Below, piece by piece: positions 8,850-18,653 of a stretch of 64,000 bases of DNA (its first letter is position 1; the number at the start of each line of letters is the position of its first letter). Position numbers and translations under genes: made by a program. The stretch lies in the NCBI GenBank assembly GCA_039960995.1, contig JBDVKF010000063.1, forward strand, positions 19,565 to 83,564, written 5' to 3'. The notes beneath the pieces are model-generated. The model did no database searches. It was given only the letters and a program-made list of their open reading frames with translations, and was not told the DNA's origin. Source of the DNA: JABSSA01 sp039960995. Its GTDB lineage: Bacteria; Pseudomonadota; Alphaproteobacteria; Rhodobacterales; Rhodobacteraceae.

Positions 8850-8855
8850 TTATCC

Positions 8856-9488
8856 ATGTCATCGCCCAATCCATTACTGAAACGTGCCCCAGCCCGTGCA
8901 GCCCCGGCTCTGTTGCTTTTCCCGGATGCGCCGGAATTGCGCCTGCCACTTGCCCGCGTTCACGAGGTTTGTGGCGCAGCGCGGGCTCGATTTGCCGTTT
9001 GGGTTGCGGCACAAACCACTGGCCCGGTGATTTGGATCGCTCCGGAATGGGGGCGCAATACACTCAATCCCTGCGGTCTCAGCCATCTGATCCATCCGTC
9101 TCGTTTGATCCGTGTTGCCCCCCGTCGGCCCGAGGACATCTTATGGTGCATGGAAGAAATCCTACGCGTCGGCGCCGTTGCATTGGCTGTCGCCGATGTA
9201 CCCAGCTTGCCCAGCCTAACGCAAATCCGCCGTATGCATCTTGCTGCTGAAACGGGTGCACGCGAAGGCATCGGTGTTTCGCCAATTGGGTTGCTTTTAA
9301 CATCCGACAACAAAGGCGCACCTGGCGTGGAAACACGTTGGCACCTTAGTCCGGATCATGCCACCCGCGCCGGACAATGGCGCCTTGATCGCCTGCGTGC
9401 CCGCACGGCCCCACAAGCGCATTGGTTTCTGGAACAATCCGATCCGGGTTCCCCACCACGCCTTACCAATACAGTCACCTTCACGTGA
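8856..9488 (+). CDS. ImuA-like SOS mutagenesis protein
   Basis: A 210-aa cytoplasmic protein that reads as a short member of the ImuA/SulA-like RecA-fold family: a LPLARVHEVCG segment near residue 30, VIWIAPEW, a helical RRPEDILWCMEEILR stretch, and a strand ending ALAVADVPSLPSL. A Walker A motif is not seen, as is usual for ImuA. ImuA normally helps ImuB and DnaE2 in damage-induced mutagenesis; neither of those genes is in this window. The LexA box directly before the start supports an SOS role independently of the weak sequence likeness. Long in-frame extensions upstream are rejected because they run through the divergent reductase gene. Confidence 0.7.
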   Translation: MSSPNPLLKRAPARAAPALLLFPDAPELRLPLARVHEVCGAARARFAVWVAAQTTGPVIWIAPEWGRNTLNPCGLSHLIHPSRLIRVAPRRPEDILWCMEEILRVGAVALAVADVPSLPSLTQIRRMHLAAETGAREGIGVSPIGLLLTSDNKGAPGVETRWHLSPDHATRAGQWRLDRLRARTAPQAHWFLEQSDPGSPPRLTNTVTFT

Positions 9489-9529
9489 TAGAATTTTGGA
9501 AAATAGCCTGAAGCCACTACGTTTAGAAC

Positions 9530-10126
9530 ATGGAACACACGATCACCCGCCGCAGCCTGATCGCAATCAGCCTTGCATTGTTGGCAAATCCAGTATTCGC
9601 CGCGCAACGTCGCTATGAACTGGATACCCGCAAAGCAAATATCACATACACGTTCCTACTAAACGATAAGCCCGTCAAAGGCGTTGTTCCCCTCGAAAGC
9701 GCCAAGGTTCTGATCGACCCCAACGACCTCGGCAACAGCACAGCAAGTGTAACTGCAGACATACGCCGCGCACGAACAGGACTTATCTTTGCAACGGACG
9801 CCTTGAAATCAGCCTCGGTTTTAAACGCAAAACGTTTCCCACTTGCCAGCTTCACATCACGCAAAGTCCGTTTGGGGCCAAACGGCCGACTATCAGGTGG
9901 CGCAAGGATAGAAGGCGATCTGACGTTACGCGGACAAACAAGGCCTATCAGCCTTGCCGCCGATGTGTTTCGCGCACCAGGGTCAGCCGCGCAAGATTTG
10001 TCCAATCTAACCGTAAAACTGGCGGGGCAACTCAGCCGCGCTGCGTTTGGGGCAACGGGGTATCCCAAGATCGTCGCAGACAACGTGAGATTAGATATCA
10101 CCGTAAATGTGCGCGAAGTTACCTAA
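9530..10126 (+). CDS. YceI-family periplasmic protein
   Basis: A 198-aa protein with a signal peptide (TRRSLIAISLALLANPVFA, cleavage near residue 24) and a YceI/lipocalin-like barrel. Family marks are the opening YELDTRKANITYTF, the DPNDLGNSTASVTADI strand pair and the GDLTLRGQTRPISL segment. YceI proteins bind isoprenoid or other amphiphilic ligands in the periplasm. The twin Arg in the signal might indicate Tat export, but the consensus is incomplete. It lies 41 bp after the ImuA-like gene on the same strand, so SOS read-through is possible. Confidence 0.87.
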   Translation: MEHTITRRSLIAISLALLANPVFAAQRRYELDTRKANITYTFLLNDKPVKGVVPLESAKVLIDPNDLGNSTASVTADIRRARTGLIFATDALKSASVLNAKRFPLASFTSRKVRLGPNGRLSGGARIEGDLTLRGQTRPISLAADVFRAPGSAAQDLSNLTVKLAGQLSRAAFGATGYPKIVADNVRLDITVNVREVT

Positions 10127-10305
10127 GCCAGAACACGACACGAAGAACGTTGAATTCGAGCCCACCTGACCCCCGCTCCAGCTTCCAAATCGGTAAGATC
10201 ACCGCGCGATCTCGTGACGAAAAACGCCAAGATCACAATTGACCATGGTCCTCACTGATCAGACAGGTTACATCGCCTGAAATGTGATCAAACAGATAGA
10301 CGAAC

Positions 10306-12018
10306 ATGGCACGCCATCTCATTACGTCAGCGATCCCATACATCAACGGGATCAAACACCTTGGAAACCTTGTCGGCTCGCAATTGCCGGCGGATCTTTA
10401 CGCGCGATTTCAGCGCGCTCGCGGAAACGAAGTGCTGTTCCTGTGCGCCACCGATGAGCACGGAACGCCCGCAGAGTTGGCTGCAGCCAAAGCCGGAAAA
10501 GACGTCGCAGATTACTGTGCCGAAATGCATGACATCCAGTCAAAAATTGCAGACGGGTTTGGGCTGTCATTCGATCACTTTGGGCGCTCATCTTCTCTCC
10601 AGAACCGCAAACTTACGCAACATTTTGCTGGGCGATTGGCTGATGCGGGATTAATCCGCGAAGTTTCCGAAAAACAGGTGTATTCGCACGCCGACGGTCG
10701 GTTCTTGCCAGATCGTTATATCGAGGGGACATGTCCAAATTGTGGATATGATCGCGCGCGTGGTGACCAATGTGAAAACTGCACCAAACAGCTTGACCCA
10801 ACTGACTTGATCGATCCCCGCTCTGCAATCTCGGGCTCGACCGACCTTGAAGTTCGCGAGACAAAGCACCTTTATTTGCGTCAATCCGCGCTTAAGGACG
10901 ATCTCGACACATGGATTGACTCCAAAACTAACTGGCCAGTGTTGACAACATCCATTGCCAAGAAATGGTTGCATGACGGTGATGGATTGCAAGATCGCGG
11001 AATAACACGTGATCTAGATTGGGGTGTCCCGGTTAAGCGAGGTGACGACGACTGGCCCGGCATGGAGGACAAGGTTTTTTATGTCTGGTTCGATGCTCCG
11101 ATCGAATATATTGCTTGCGCTGTTGAATGGGTCGATGCTGGAAAAGGCAAAGATTGGCAGCGTTGGTGGCGCACAGACGCTGGTGCCTCAGATGTCCATT
11201 ATACCCAGTTCATGGGCAAAGATAACGTTCCCTTCCACACGCTAAGCTTTCCCGCCACGATCCTTGGATCCGGCGAGCCTTGGAAAATGGTGGATCATCT
11301 GAAATCCTTTAACTACCTAAATTATGATGGTGGTCAATTTTCCACCAGCCAAGGGCGCGGCGTCTTTATGGATCAGGCTCTGGACGTATTGCCCGCCGAT
11401 TATTGGCGTTGGTGGCTTTTGTCGAATTGTCCTGAAAGCTCGGATTCAGAGTTCACCTGGGAGCAGTTCCAGCAAGGCGTGAATAAGGATTTGGCAGACG
11501 TACTTGGCAACTTTGTAAGCCGCGTCACAAAATTCTGTCGTTCGAAATTTGGGGAAAACGTTCCCGAAGGCGGCTCTTATGGCCCCGCGGAAACGGAATT
11601 GATCGAAACTTTAAACAAACGGGTGGCAACTTACTATTCACTGATGGAGAATATGGAAATTCGTAAGTCTGCGCAGGAGTTGCGCGGCATCTGGGTGGCT
11701 GGAAACGAATATCTTCAAGCGCAGGCACCTTGGACAACAATCAAGGAAGATCAAGAGCAAGCAGCTGCACAAATCCGTTTGGCGTTGAATTTGACAGCAT
11801 TATATGCGCGTTTATCAGCACCGTTCATCCCAACGGCTGCGGCGCAACTGCAATCAACTCTGGGCCTCGCAACTCTGGATTTACCCGAAGACGCCGCATC
11901 CGCTTTATCCGAGATGACTGCAGGACGTGGATTTACTGTTCCTGACAACCTGTTTGCAAAGATTAGTGACGAACAAAGGGGTGAATGGTCCGAGCTTTTT
12001 GCAGGTCATCGGCAGTAA
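10306..12018 (+). CDS. metG: Methionyl-tRNA synthetase
   Basis: A 570-aa class I aminoacyl-tRNA synthetase that charges tRNA-Met. The HIGH-type signature is HLGN (residues 18-21) after PYINGIK, the zinc knuckle is CPNC...CENC (about residues 141-160), and the KMSKS equivalent is FSTSQGRG, the form found in the MetG type with the large CP domain. There is no C-terminal tRNA-binding (EMAP-like) extension, so it probably acts as a monomer. The gap of about 180 bp upstream holds its promoter; I see no T-box or riboswitch there. Confidence 0.97.
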   Translation: MARHLITSAIPYINGIKHLGNLVGSQLPADLYARFQRARGNEVLFLCATDEHGTPAELAAAKAGKDVADYCAEMHDIQSKIADGFGLSFDHFGRSSSLQNRKLTQHFAGRLADAGLIREVSEKQVYSHADGRFLPDRYIEGTCPNCGYDRARGDQCENCTKQLDPTDLIDPRSAISGSTDLEVRETKHLYLRQSALKDDLDTWIDSKTNWPVLTTSIAKKWLHDGDGLQDRGITRDLDWGVPVKRGDDDWPGMEDKVFYVWFDAPIEYIACAVEWVDAGKGKDWQRWWRTDAGASDVHYTQFMGKDNVPFHTLSFPATILGSGEPWKMVDHLKSFNYLNYDGGQFSTSQGRGVFMDQALDVLPADYWRWWLLSNCPESSDSEFTWEQFQQGVNKDLADVLGNFVSRVTKFCRSKFGENVPEGGSYGPAETELIETLNKRVATYYSLMENMEIRKSAQELRGIWVAGNEYLQAQAPWTTIKEDQEQAAAQIRLALNLTALYARLSAPFIPTAAAQLQSTLGLATLDLPEDAASALSEMTAGRGFTVPDNLFAKISDEQRGEWSELFAGHRQ

Positions 12019-12024
12019 TTAATC

Positions 12025-12064
12025 GGTCAAGCGGCAATCACAAAAATGGTGACGATGCTTGACC
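12025..12064. terminator. Inverted repeat between convergent metG and chemoreceptor genes
   Basis: GGTCAAGC (12025-12032) pairs with GCTTGACC (12057-12064) across a 24-nt loop. It begins 6 nt after the metG stop codon. No T-tract follows, so it may be a weak bidirectional terminator or an mRNA end stabiliser. Confidence 0.35.
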
Positions 12065-12110
12065 AGAATTTCTGCGATCCGATTGGTTCTTTTGATCTGA
12101 GTATTTGAGA

Positions 12111-14705
12111 TTAGAACTCTTCCCACCCCGTGTCGTTATCGAATTCGGTGTCCATGGCAAGCGCGGCATTACCGACACTGCGTGGCACTGACGACGCAGG
12201 CGATGTCGCAACTTTGGAAGCAGATGCTGGCATCGCGGCTTCGATTTGTTCGGCCGGTGCTTTTAAGTTTTCGCTTACATTCGGTTGCGTCGAGTTGGGC
12301 AATTCAAATCGTGCAATTGCGCGCCCAAGAGCATCAGCTTCCCCCGTCAAGGCATGGCTTGCGGCAGTCGTTTCTTCAAACATTGCGGCGTTTTGCTGCG
12401 TCACCGTATCCAGTTCGTTCATGGCTTCGTTTATTTGCTGCAGGCCCGCAGCTTGCTCACGAGCAGATGTCGCAATTTCACCGACACGATCAGTGATATC
12501 TGCAACCGCAGTCACAATGGCTGACAGCGCCGCTCCTGTACGATCCACCAAATCCACGCCTTCGCGGACTTGGTCGCCACTGGTTGAGATCAGTTGGTTG
12601 ATTTCACGTGCCGTGTCAGAGGATCGTTGCGCCAAGGCGCGTACCTCAGTTGCCACAACCGCGAACCCCCGCCCTGCTTCCCCTGCACGTGCGGCTTCAA
12701 CACCAGCGTTCAAGGCAAGTAAATTAGTTTGGAATGCGATGTCATCAAAGACCGAGGTAATCTTAGAGATTTCTTGTGACGACGTCTTGATGCTGTCCAT
12801 GGCATCCACCGCTTCGCGGGCAACAGAGCCACCTTCTTCCGCCTTTGATTGAGCCTCTCCCGCCATTTCGGAAGCAGCGTCAGCGCCAGAAGAACCTGAG
12901 CGAACAGATGTAGTGAGTTCGTCTAGGGCAGCCGCTGTCTCCTCGAGTGTTGCCGCTTGTTTTTCGGTGCGACGTGACAGGTCGTCTGCTGCGCTTGAAA
13001 TTTCCGTAGTTTCTCCTCGAATTGACTCAGCATTGTGGCTGACCGCGGCGATGGCATCTGTCAAGGATAAGACCGCTGCGTTGAAATCTTTGCGCAACAT
13101 CTCATAATCAACTGGAAACTCTTCACATATTTCAGCATCCAGATTCCCTGTAGCAAGTTTCTGCAATGCTGTTCCCAACCCATCGACCACCTTCGCCTGC
13201 TCTTCTGCAACTTTTGCCTGAACGGCGCGCGCTTCTCTTTTTGTGGTCTCGGCCTGCGTGACGTCATTTCCAAGAAAAATAACCCGTTCAATTGCACCAT
13301 CAGGTCCCGTTACCGACGCAAATCCACCTTCCAGCACGACGACGCCATCTTCCGAGCCGACATCATACTTTCCTGCTTCGGACTCGCCACTCAAGACGGC
13401 GCGTTTGACTCTGTCCGGATCTTCTTTTTCCGACAAAAAGGATCCAAGGTTAATGTTTGCAGCCGATCCAAAGAGACGTACAGCGTTTTCGTTCACTGCG
13501 GTACACGATCCGTTTGTTTCAAAGTCGATCCGCACTTGGTTATCGTCCAAACTGGCAAGCAGAGCAGAATTTCTTTGGGCTTCGGTTCGGTCGCTGAATT
13601 GAACAACTGCGCCAATCATTTTTCCCGTACTGTCCAGTGCAGCGTTCATTTTGACCTGGATATGTTTTTCACCAATCCGCACAATCTCTGAGATCGGGAA
13701 TGCGCTTGAAGCAGACAGTTGGATACTGTCGATTGCCGCCGCCAGAGGTCGCAATTGATCGAAATTCGCACCAATCCACTGTGCTTTATCGCTGCGGGGC
13801 CACAGCTTTAATAAGTCTGTTTCCATCTCACTCAGCATGTCGGAGCATGAAGGATTGAGAAACGAAACCACAAGCTCTTCATCGATAATCATCATTGGTG
13901 CAGTCGATCCTTCGAATGCCGCGCCCTTGAACGCCGCTTCTAACTGCGAACTTCTAGCTTCTGAAAGCTGAGTGCGAAAAAGGTCAAGCCGTCTTGCCAT
14001 TTCTCCGACCTCATCACCGCGGTTGGTGTAAGGTACAGGCGTATCGAAATCGTCGCCGGATATCCTTCCCATGGCGGCTTCGATGCGTACAAGCGGATTG
14101 GACATTGATCGCCAAAGGAAGGTCATCAAACCAGCAAGTGCGACGACAAAAACGATTGCTGCAATAAGGAGCGTCGTTTCTTCATCTATGAGCATTTTCG
14201 CAATCTTGTATTTTGCGGTCCATTGCGTCACGACGACACCGGCAGCATCACCTTCCTGTCCAAACATCGCAGGCGACGCGATCATCAAACCGTCATCCGA
14301 CTGCACGGTGCCACCTGCCTCTAAAGCCCGTTTTGCTATAGCATTTGCAGTATCCAACTGCAGCAAATCACCCTCAGTTTGAAACACGGAGTTCATATCG
14401 GAATTCAAGACTAGAACTGCTTCGGCATCGGGTTTCGCGTTATCAAGAAATCCGGTGACGAGATCTTGAACAGCAAGTTGGTTGCCAAATTTAATTGACC
14501 CACCAACCTGCAACGCAATCAGGTTTGTGGTATCAATCGCCCTGGCTGTTATCGCCTCTGACACCATTGCAGTTTTGGTCTGTCCCGCTCGATATTCAAT
14601 AACCAAGACGACTGCCAGGACGATGACCCCGCAAAAAACAGTGCATTTCGCCAACAGACTGTTGAGCCTTAGCCCCTTGGGTTTGACTAAATCGGCAGAT
14701 TGCAT
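12111..14705 (-). CDS. Methyl-accepting chemotaxis protein
   Basis: An 864-aa transmembrane chemoreceptor. TM1 is at about residues 22-38, a periplasmic sensor follows to about 176, TM2 is at about 178-198 and HAMP is at about 199-250. Two PAS-like segments follow (about 260-375 and 380-490; the second ends in a PAC-like FLGNDVTQAE), then a second HAMP-like stretch and the long coiled-coil signalling domain with the invariant hairpin tip (AFQTNLLALNAGVEAARAG). The C-terminus is WEEF, a CheR/CheB docking tail as in alphaproteobacterial receptors. The combination of periplasmic and PAS input suggests dual sensing. A good ribosome site (GAGGAAC) precedes the ATG. No other chemotaxis genes are nearby. 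Confidence 0.93.
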   Translation of the reverse strand: MQSADLVKPKGLRLNSLLAKCTVFCGVIVLAVVLVIEYRAGQTKTAMVSEAITARAIDTTNLIALQVGGSIKFGNQLAVQDLVTGFLDNAKPDAEAVLVLNSDMNSVFQTEGDLLQLDTANAIAKRALEAGGTVQSDDGLMIASPAMFGQEGDAAGVVVTQWTAKYKIAKMLIDEETTLLIAAIVFVVALAGLMTFLWRSMSNPLVRIEAAMGRISGDDFDTPVPYTNRGDEVGEMARRLDLFRTQLSEARSSQLEAAFKGAAFEGSTAPMMIIDEELVVSFLNPSCSDMLSEMETDLLKLWPRSDKAQWIGANFDQLRPLAAAIDSIQLSASSAFPISEIVRIGEKHIQVKMNAALDSTGKMIGAVVQFSDRTEAQRNSALLASLDDNQVRIDFETNGSCTAVNENAVRLFGSAANINLGSFLSEKEDPDRVKRAVLSGESEAGKYDVGSEDGVVVLEGGFASVTGPDGAIERVIFLGNDVTQAETTKREARAVQAKVAEEQAKVVDGLGTALQKLATGNLDAEICEEFPVDYEMLRKDFNAAVLSLTDAIAAVSHNAESIRGETTEISSAADDLSRRTEKQAATLEETAAALDELTTSVRSGSSGADAASEMAGEAQSKAEEGGSVAREAVDAMDSIKTSSQEISKITSVFDDIAFQTNLLALNAGVEAARAGEAGRGFAVVATEVRALAQRSSDTAREINQLISTSGDQVREGVDLVDRTGAALSAIVTAVADITDRVGEIATSAREQAAGLQQINEAMNELDTVTQQNAAMFEETTAASHALTGEADALGRAIARFELPNSTQPNVSENLKAPAEQIEAAMPASASKVATSPASSVPRSVGNAALAMDTEFDNDTGWEEF

Positions 14706-15116
14706 CGTTCAGTTCCTCATCGTTTTTCGCGCACGGCAAAATCTGGTGTGCGCAGGCACTCAATTGTCAGTGGATTAGCGCGACAGTCTTGACAGCCGAT
14801 TAACATCACCGCACAAACCCTCGCGGCTCAAATGCTGTGTAAATTTGCCCCGGCAGCCTTTCAGGACAATGCTAAATTTTCGTTGTATTTTTTTAGGAAG
14901 CCGGCACGTCTCCGGATACGAGCGGGTATGCTAAATGTCTTAAGCGGCCTTAAACGCTTGCAACTTCATTTACAATTTTCATAATAAAAACTGATACTTG
15001 AAACAGTCTCCACTGCAAGCCAAACACTTTAGGCAAACGGCGAATTCTAAGGTCATTTTAATCGTCTGGTTTATCTCATCGCGCAAAATCATGGGACAGT
15101 TCCGAAACGAACAACA
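14706..15116. other. 411-bp intergenic region upstream of the chemoreceptor
   Basis: Lies between the end of rsgA and the start of the chemoreceptor, both on the minus strand. It must hold the chemoreceptor promoter. I see no convincing sigma-28 (flagellar) consensus, no RNA gene and no coding frame; an imperfect TTAAG-CGG-CCTTAA palindrome near 14940 is the only notable element. Confidence 0.5.
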
Positions 15117-16193
15117 TCACTTTCGGTTATTTCTCTGAATAGTCTTGATAACTTTATGCAAAGATCTGTCGCCCGCTTTTCGGTCGGACAAAGACATAGA
15201 ATTTAAGCGCTCTTCAAGGGTCAACTTGGTCCAACGAGCAAGCCGTGTAGGGTCAATCTCGCCGGCCGCCACCGCTGCTTTTATGGCACATCCAGGTTCG
15301 GAATCGTGACGACAATCGCGAAATTTGCATTGGTGCGCCAACTCGGTGAGGTCGGAAAAGACGTCCGCAATCCCTGCTTCGACATCCGTCAATTGCAGCT
15401 CTCGCATGCCGGGCGTGTCCAACACGGCGCATCCGTCGGTGGTAAAATGCAACTGACGCGTGGTCGTCGTGTGACGACCTTTGCCATCATTTTCCCGAAT
15501 GGATGCCGTCTCAGCCACTCCATCCCTAAACAGGGCATTCACCAGGGTGGATTTCCCAACCCCCGAAGACCCCAAAAACGCGACGGTTTGACCAGGCTTG
15601 CACCACGGAGCGAGCTTTTCGATCGGCTCATCACTTAATGCGTTCAATGCTTCGACAACCACCCGGTCGGAAATGGTGCTCGCGGTTTGAACAAAACTGG
15701 TTGGATCCTCACACAAATCGGCTTTGGTCAACAATATAACTGGTGTGACGTCCGCCTCGAACGCCAGAACCACAAACCGTTCAAGCCGAGCGATATTGAA
15801 ATCTTGGTTGCATGACGACACAATGAAAACCGTGTCCACATTCGCGGCAATCAACTGACGTCTGCGTTCTGTACCCGGTGCGCGCCGTTCAAATACACTC
15901 TTTCGATCCAAAACGGTGCTGTTGCTGGGACTTTGCGGATCATACAGCATCCAATCCCCTACGGTCGCCACTGGCCCAGACGGAATGAGTGCGTCGGTAC
16001 CGTCCCCAACCACATGCAACCCATTGCGATGAACCTCGATCACGCGCACCGGAGATTGGTTTGCGTTCGTTTCAAGATCTATCTGTTGGCTAAAGAACGG
16101 CTGCCAGCCAAGCATTTCCAATGGTGATAATTGGCGTTTGGGGATTGCCTGTGACCCTGTCAGCGCCAGATACTTTGAATGATCCCGCGTCAT
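15117..16193 (-). CDS. rsgA: Ribosome small-subunit-dependent GTPase RsgA
   Basis: A 358-aa circularly permuted GTPase that helps 30S subunit maturation. The permuted order is visible: G4 (LLTKADL), then G1 (GSSGVGKSTLVN), then G3 (DTPGMREL), followed by the zinc knuckle with CKFRDCRH and a second Cys in EPGCAIK. An N-terminal OB domain precedes it. The C-terminal part carries basic residues for rRNA contact. It is transcribed alone, divergent from the DUF3419 operon, with about 295 bp between them. Confidence 0.95.
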   Translation of the reverse strand: MTRDHSKYLALTGSQAIPKRQLSPLEMLGWQPFFSQQIDLETNANQSPVRVIEVHRNGLHVVGDGTDALIPSGPVATVGDWMLYDPQSPSNSTVLDRKSVFERRAPGTERRRQLIAANVDTVFIVSSCNQDFNIARLERFVVLAFEADVTPVILLTKADLCEDPTSFVQTASTISDRVVVEALNALSDEPIEKLAPWCKPGQTVAFLGSSGVGKSTLVNALFRDGVAETASIRENDGKGRHTTTTRQLHFTTDGCAVLDTPGMRELQLTDVEAGIADVFSDLTELAHQCKFRDCRHDSEPGCAIKAAVAAGEIDPTRLARWTKLTLEERLNSMSLSDRKAGDRSLHKVIKTIQRNNRK

Positions 16194-16488
16194 CCGACAG
16201 TACTATTTCGATCAAGCATCACTCATTTGCCATTCAACCTTTTTCGACGGGCGCACCAGGTTACGTCTATGTAGCGCACACGGTATTGCGCCTGCTATTT
16301 CATTACAAGTCTCACCAACTGGGGCCCGCATTGCTGTCTGATCATACGAAAACGTCAAGCAACCCGCGACATCCCAGGCACATTCCCTTGATTTTCCAAC
16401 TATTCCCTATGTGGCCCTCTTTCATTAACGTAAAATTTTTAGGTGCTTTTAAGAAACTGCGATCACTGCATTAAACGGGGCATTCACG

Positions 16489-17556
16489 TTGAGTTTTTTT
16501 CAGAATTTGAACTTTTCGTCTTCGAACGAGGACGGCGACACAGAGCTCAGCGCTTTGGCGGACGCATCGCGCATTGTTTGCCTGACAGGCTCTGGAACAC
16601 GGCCATTGGACATGCTGATGTCAGATGCTGACGAAGTCATCGCGCTGGACGTCAATCCATCACAGAATGCGCTGCTTTGTCTGAAATTGGCCGCGATCGA
16701 GGTCTTGGAGCGTTCTCAATTTCTCGCATTTATCGGGATCGCGCAAAGCAAAAAACGCATTGAGACGTATCGCCAGTTTCGCCATCGGCTCGCACCGGAA
16801 ATGCAGGAGTATTGGGATCAAAAACAACGGCTTATCGCCTCAGGCGTATGGTATGCAGGCAAATGGGAAAAACTGCTACTTTGGAACGCGCGGTTCTTGA
16901 AATTGTTTCGCGGACGGTCGATCGATGCCCTTTTGAATGCCAACACCCTTGATGAGCAAGCCAGCATTTGGGCCCTGAAATTTAATGACAGTCACTTGCA
17001 AACCGCGATCGAAATGATTGGACGAAAGTGGGTATGGCGATGGGTCATGCGCGAACCTGCGGGAGAGTTTTTGCCCGGACCCAAAACTGTCGGGCTTCGT
17101 TTGGCGCAAGATTTTGAAAGGTCTTCGACAAGTTTTCTGTTCCGCGACAGCGATTTCGCGACACTCATTTTTCGCGGCCGTATCGACCCTGTCCACGCTT
17201 TACCGACTCATTTACGACCGGAGAATTACAACATTGTGCGTGAACGTCTGTCAAAAATCCGCGTCGTTGAAGGTGGGCTCGCAGATCTTGGCACCCTGGG
17301 CATAAAGGAGGTCGACGGCTTTTCCTTGTCTGATTTTGGCTCCTATACCGGCCCAGACATTTACGCCGCCTGTTGGACCGGAATAATTGCATCCGCAGCG
17401 CCCGGTGCCCGTTACTGCGAGCGGATTTTCATGAACGATCTTTATCTCCCCTACCCAGTGATCAAAGAAGACATCGAGATGTCCAAACGGTTAACGGCCA
17501 CAGACAAAGCAGTGATTTATCGCGTCCGCGCAGGCACAATCGAGCCATTGAATTGA
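16489..17556 (+). CDS. DUF3419 (BtaA-like) aminocarboxypropyl-transferase family protein
   Basis: A 355-aa protein of the DUF3419 family, which includes BtaA, the enzyme that transfers a 3-amino-3-carboxypropyl group from SAM to diacylglycerol in betaine-lipid synthesis. The opening FSSSNEDGDTE and the SAM-site-like segments VCLTGSGTRPLDML and VIALDVNPSQNALL (about residues 30-65) are family marks. It is not a canonical BtaA, so the acceptor is unknown. The only start that fits is TTG at 16489. It is the first gene of a three-gene operon, with 5 bp to the next gene. No BtaB-like N-methyltransferase is adjacent, which argues against ordinary betaine-lipid synthesis. Confidence 0.8.
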   Translation: MSFFQNLNFSSSNEDGDTELSALADASRIVCLTGSGTRPLDMLMSDADEVIALDVNPSQNALLCLKLAAIEVLERSQFLAFIGIAQSKKRIETYRQFRHRLAPEMQEYWDQKQRLIASGVWYAGKWEKLLLWNARFLKLFRGRSIDALLNANTLDEQASIWALKFNDSHLQTAIEMIGRKWVWRWVMREPAGEFLPGPKTVGLRLAQDFERSSTSFLFRDSDFATLIFRGRIDPVHALPTHLRPENYNIVRERLSKIRVVEGGLADLGTLGIKEVDGFSLSDFGSYTGPDIYAACWTGIIASAAPGARYCERIFMNDLYLPYPVIKEDIEMSKRLTATDKAVIYRVRAGTIEPLN

Positions 17557-17561
17557 AGACA

Positions 17562-18653
17562 ATGTCTGCTCGCAATCAGATCGTCCAACTGTACGTCACA
17601 GCCTTTGCAAATGACGGACCGAAGCCGTTTATCCAGAATTTGGAGACCAAGGTTTCGCAACACAAATGGGGCAAGCACCTTGTCCCAATGACCATCAATA
17701 ATGGTATCAGCGGGTCGACGTTCACGTGTTCCCCGCGCGTCGCCTATATTGAATATACAAAGGAAGAGCTGGCCCGATTTCCAAATCGATTTCTCGTGCC
17801 TGCCTTACACATATTGGTCAGCACCGTCGGACTTATGCTGTCGCCTTCCAACGTAGACCGAATTGTTCACATCAACAATTGGATGATGTCCACCAACTTG
17901 CCCGTTGATCTTGACCCCAGCCTGACCTCGGCGCAGACCCACGAATTGACGAATGCGTTTCCACAACATCTATTGGCAATACGATCTTTAACGCGTCAGC
18001 ATAGCACCCCATTAATGGATGCGTTGGAGGTCGCGGGATGGATCATGTTGCCAAGTCGTCAGGTGTTTCTGGTCCCGAACGTCGCCAAAGACAGTTTATC
18101 CCGCAGAGATGCCCAAAATGATGAAAAGCTGTGGCAACTTAGTGCCTTCGATTATGAAGAGCCTTCCCAACTGACCGATGCCGACACGCAACGCATCGCG
18201 GACCTGTATGAACTGTTATACCTCGACAAATATTCACGCATCAATCCGGTGTACACGCCGCGATTTGTGAAGCTCACGCATTCAATTGGAATGATCCGAT
18301 ACCTCGTTTTGCGAGACAAAGACGGTCAAATTCAGGGGTTTGGTGGGATGCATCAGAATGGACGCCACGGGACAATGCCGCTGATTGGTTACAACACACA
18401 TATGGAACGATCGCTGGGACTATATCGATTGGTGTGTCACGCAGGCAGTCTTTATGCCGCCCGTCATGGATTGGAATTCAATATGTCATCTGGTGCCGCA
18501 CAGTACAAAATGACCCGCGGTGCCACAGCTGAAATGGAATTTACGGCGTTCTACATTCGCCATCTTCCATTCCATCGTCGCGCACCTTTTGCTGTGCTGC
18601 GTTTGATCGGTAACAAGATCGCAATTCCACTTCTCAAGAGGTATCAGCTTTGA
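17562..18653 (+). CDS. Unrecognised protein, possible GNAT-like acyltransferase
   Basis: A 363-aa cytoplasmic protein without signal peptide. I do not recognise it firmly. The middle to C-terminal part (about residues 220-350) alternates strands and helices in a way that resembles an acyl-CoA N-acyltransferase fold: YLVLRDKDGQIQGFGGMH, then MPLIGYNT, then a helix and an FNMSSGAAQYK strand. The C-terminus is basic and partly hydrophobic (PFAVLRLIGNKIAIPLLKRY), suggesting membrane association. The start at 17562 is 5 bp after the DUF3419 stop, and the gene ends in a 4-bp overlap with the Rieske oxygenase gene, so the three products probably act on one pathway. Confidence 0.6.
   Translation: MSARNQIVQLYVTAFANDGPKPFIQNLETKVSQHKWGKHLVPMTINNGISGSTFTCSPRVAYIEYTKEELARFPNRFLVPALHILVSTVGLMLSPSNVDRIVHINNWMMSTNLPVDLDPSLTSAQTHELTNAFPQHLLAIRSLTRQHSTPLMDALEVAGWIMLPSRQVFLVPNVAKDSLSRRDAQNDEKLWQLSAFDYEEPSQLTDADTQRIADLYELLYLDKYSRINPVYTPRFVKLTHSIGMIRYLVLRDKDGQIQGFGGMHQNGRHGTMPLIGYNTHMERSLGLYRLVCHAGSLYAARHGLEFNMSSGAAQYKMTRGATAEMEFTAFYIRHLPFHRRAPFAVLRLIGNKIAIPLLKRYQL

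Noticed and set aside
8097..8855. Upstream extension of the ImuA-like frame to 463 codons
   Set aside because: It lies entirely antisense to the aldo/keto reductase gene and upstream of the LexA-controlled promoter.
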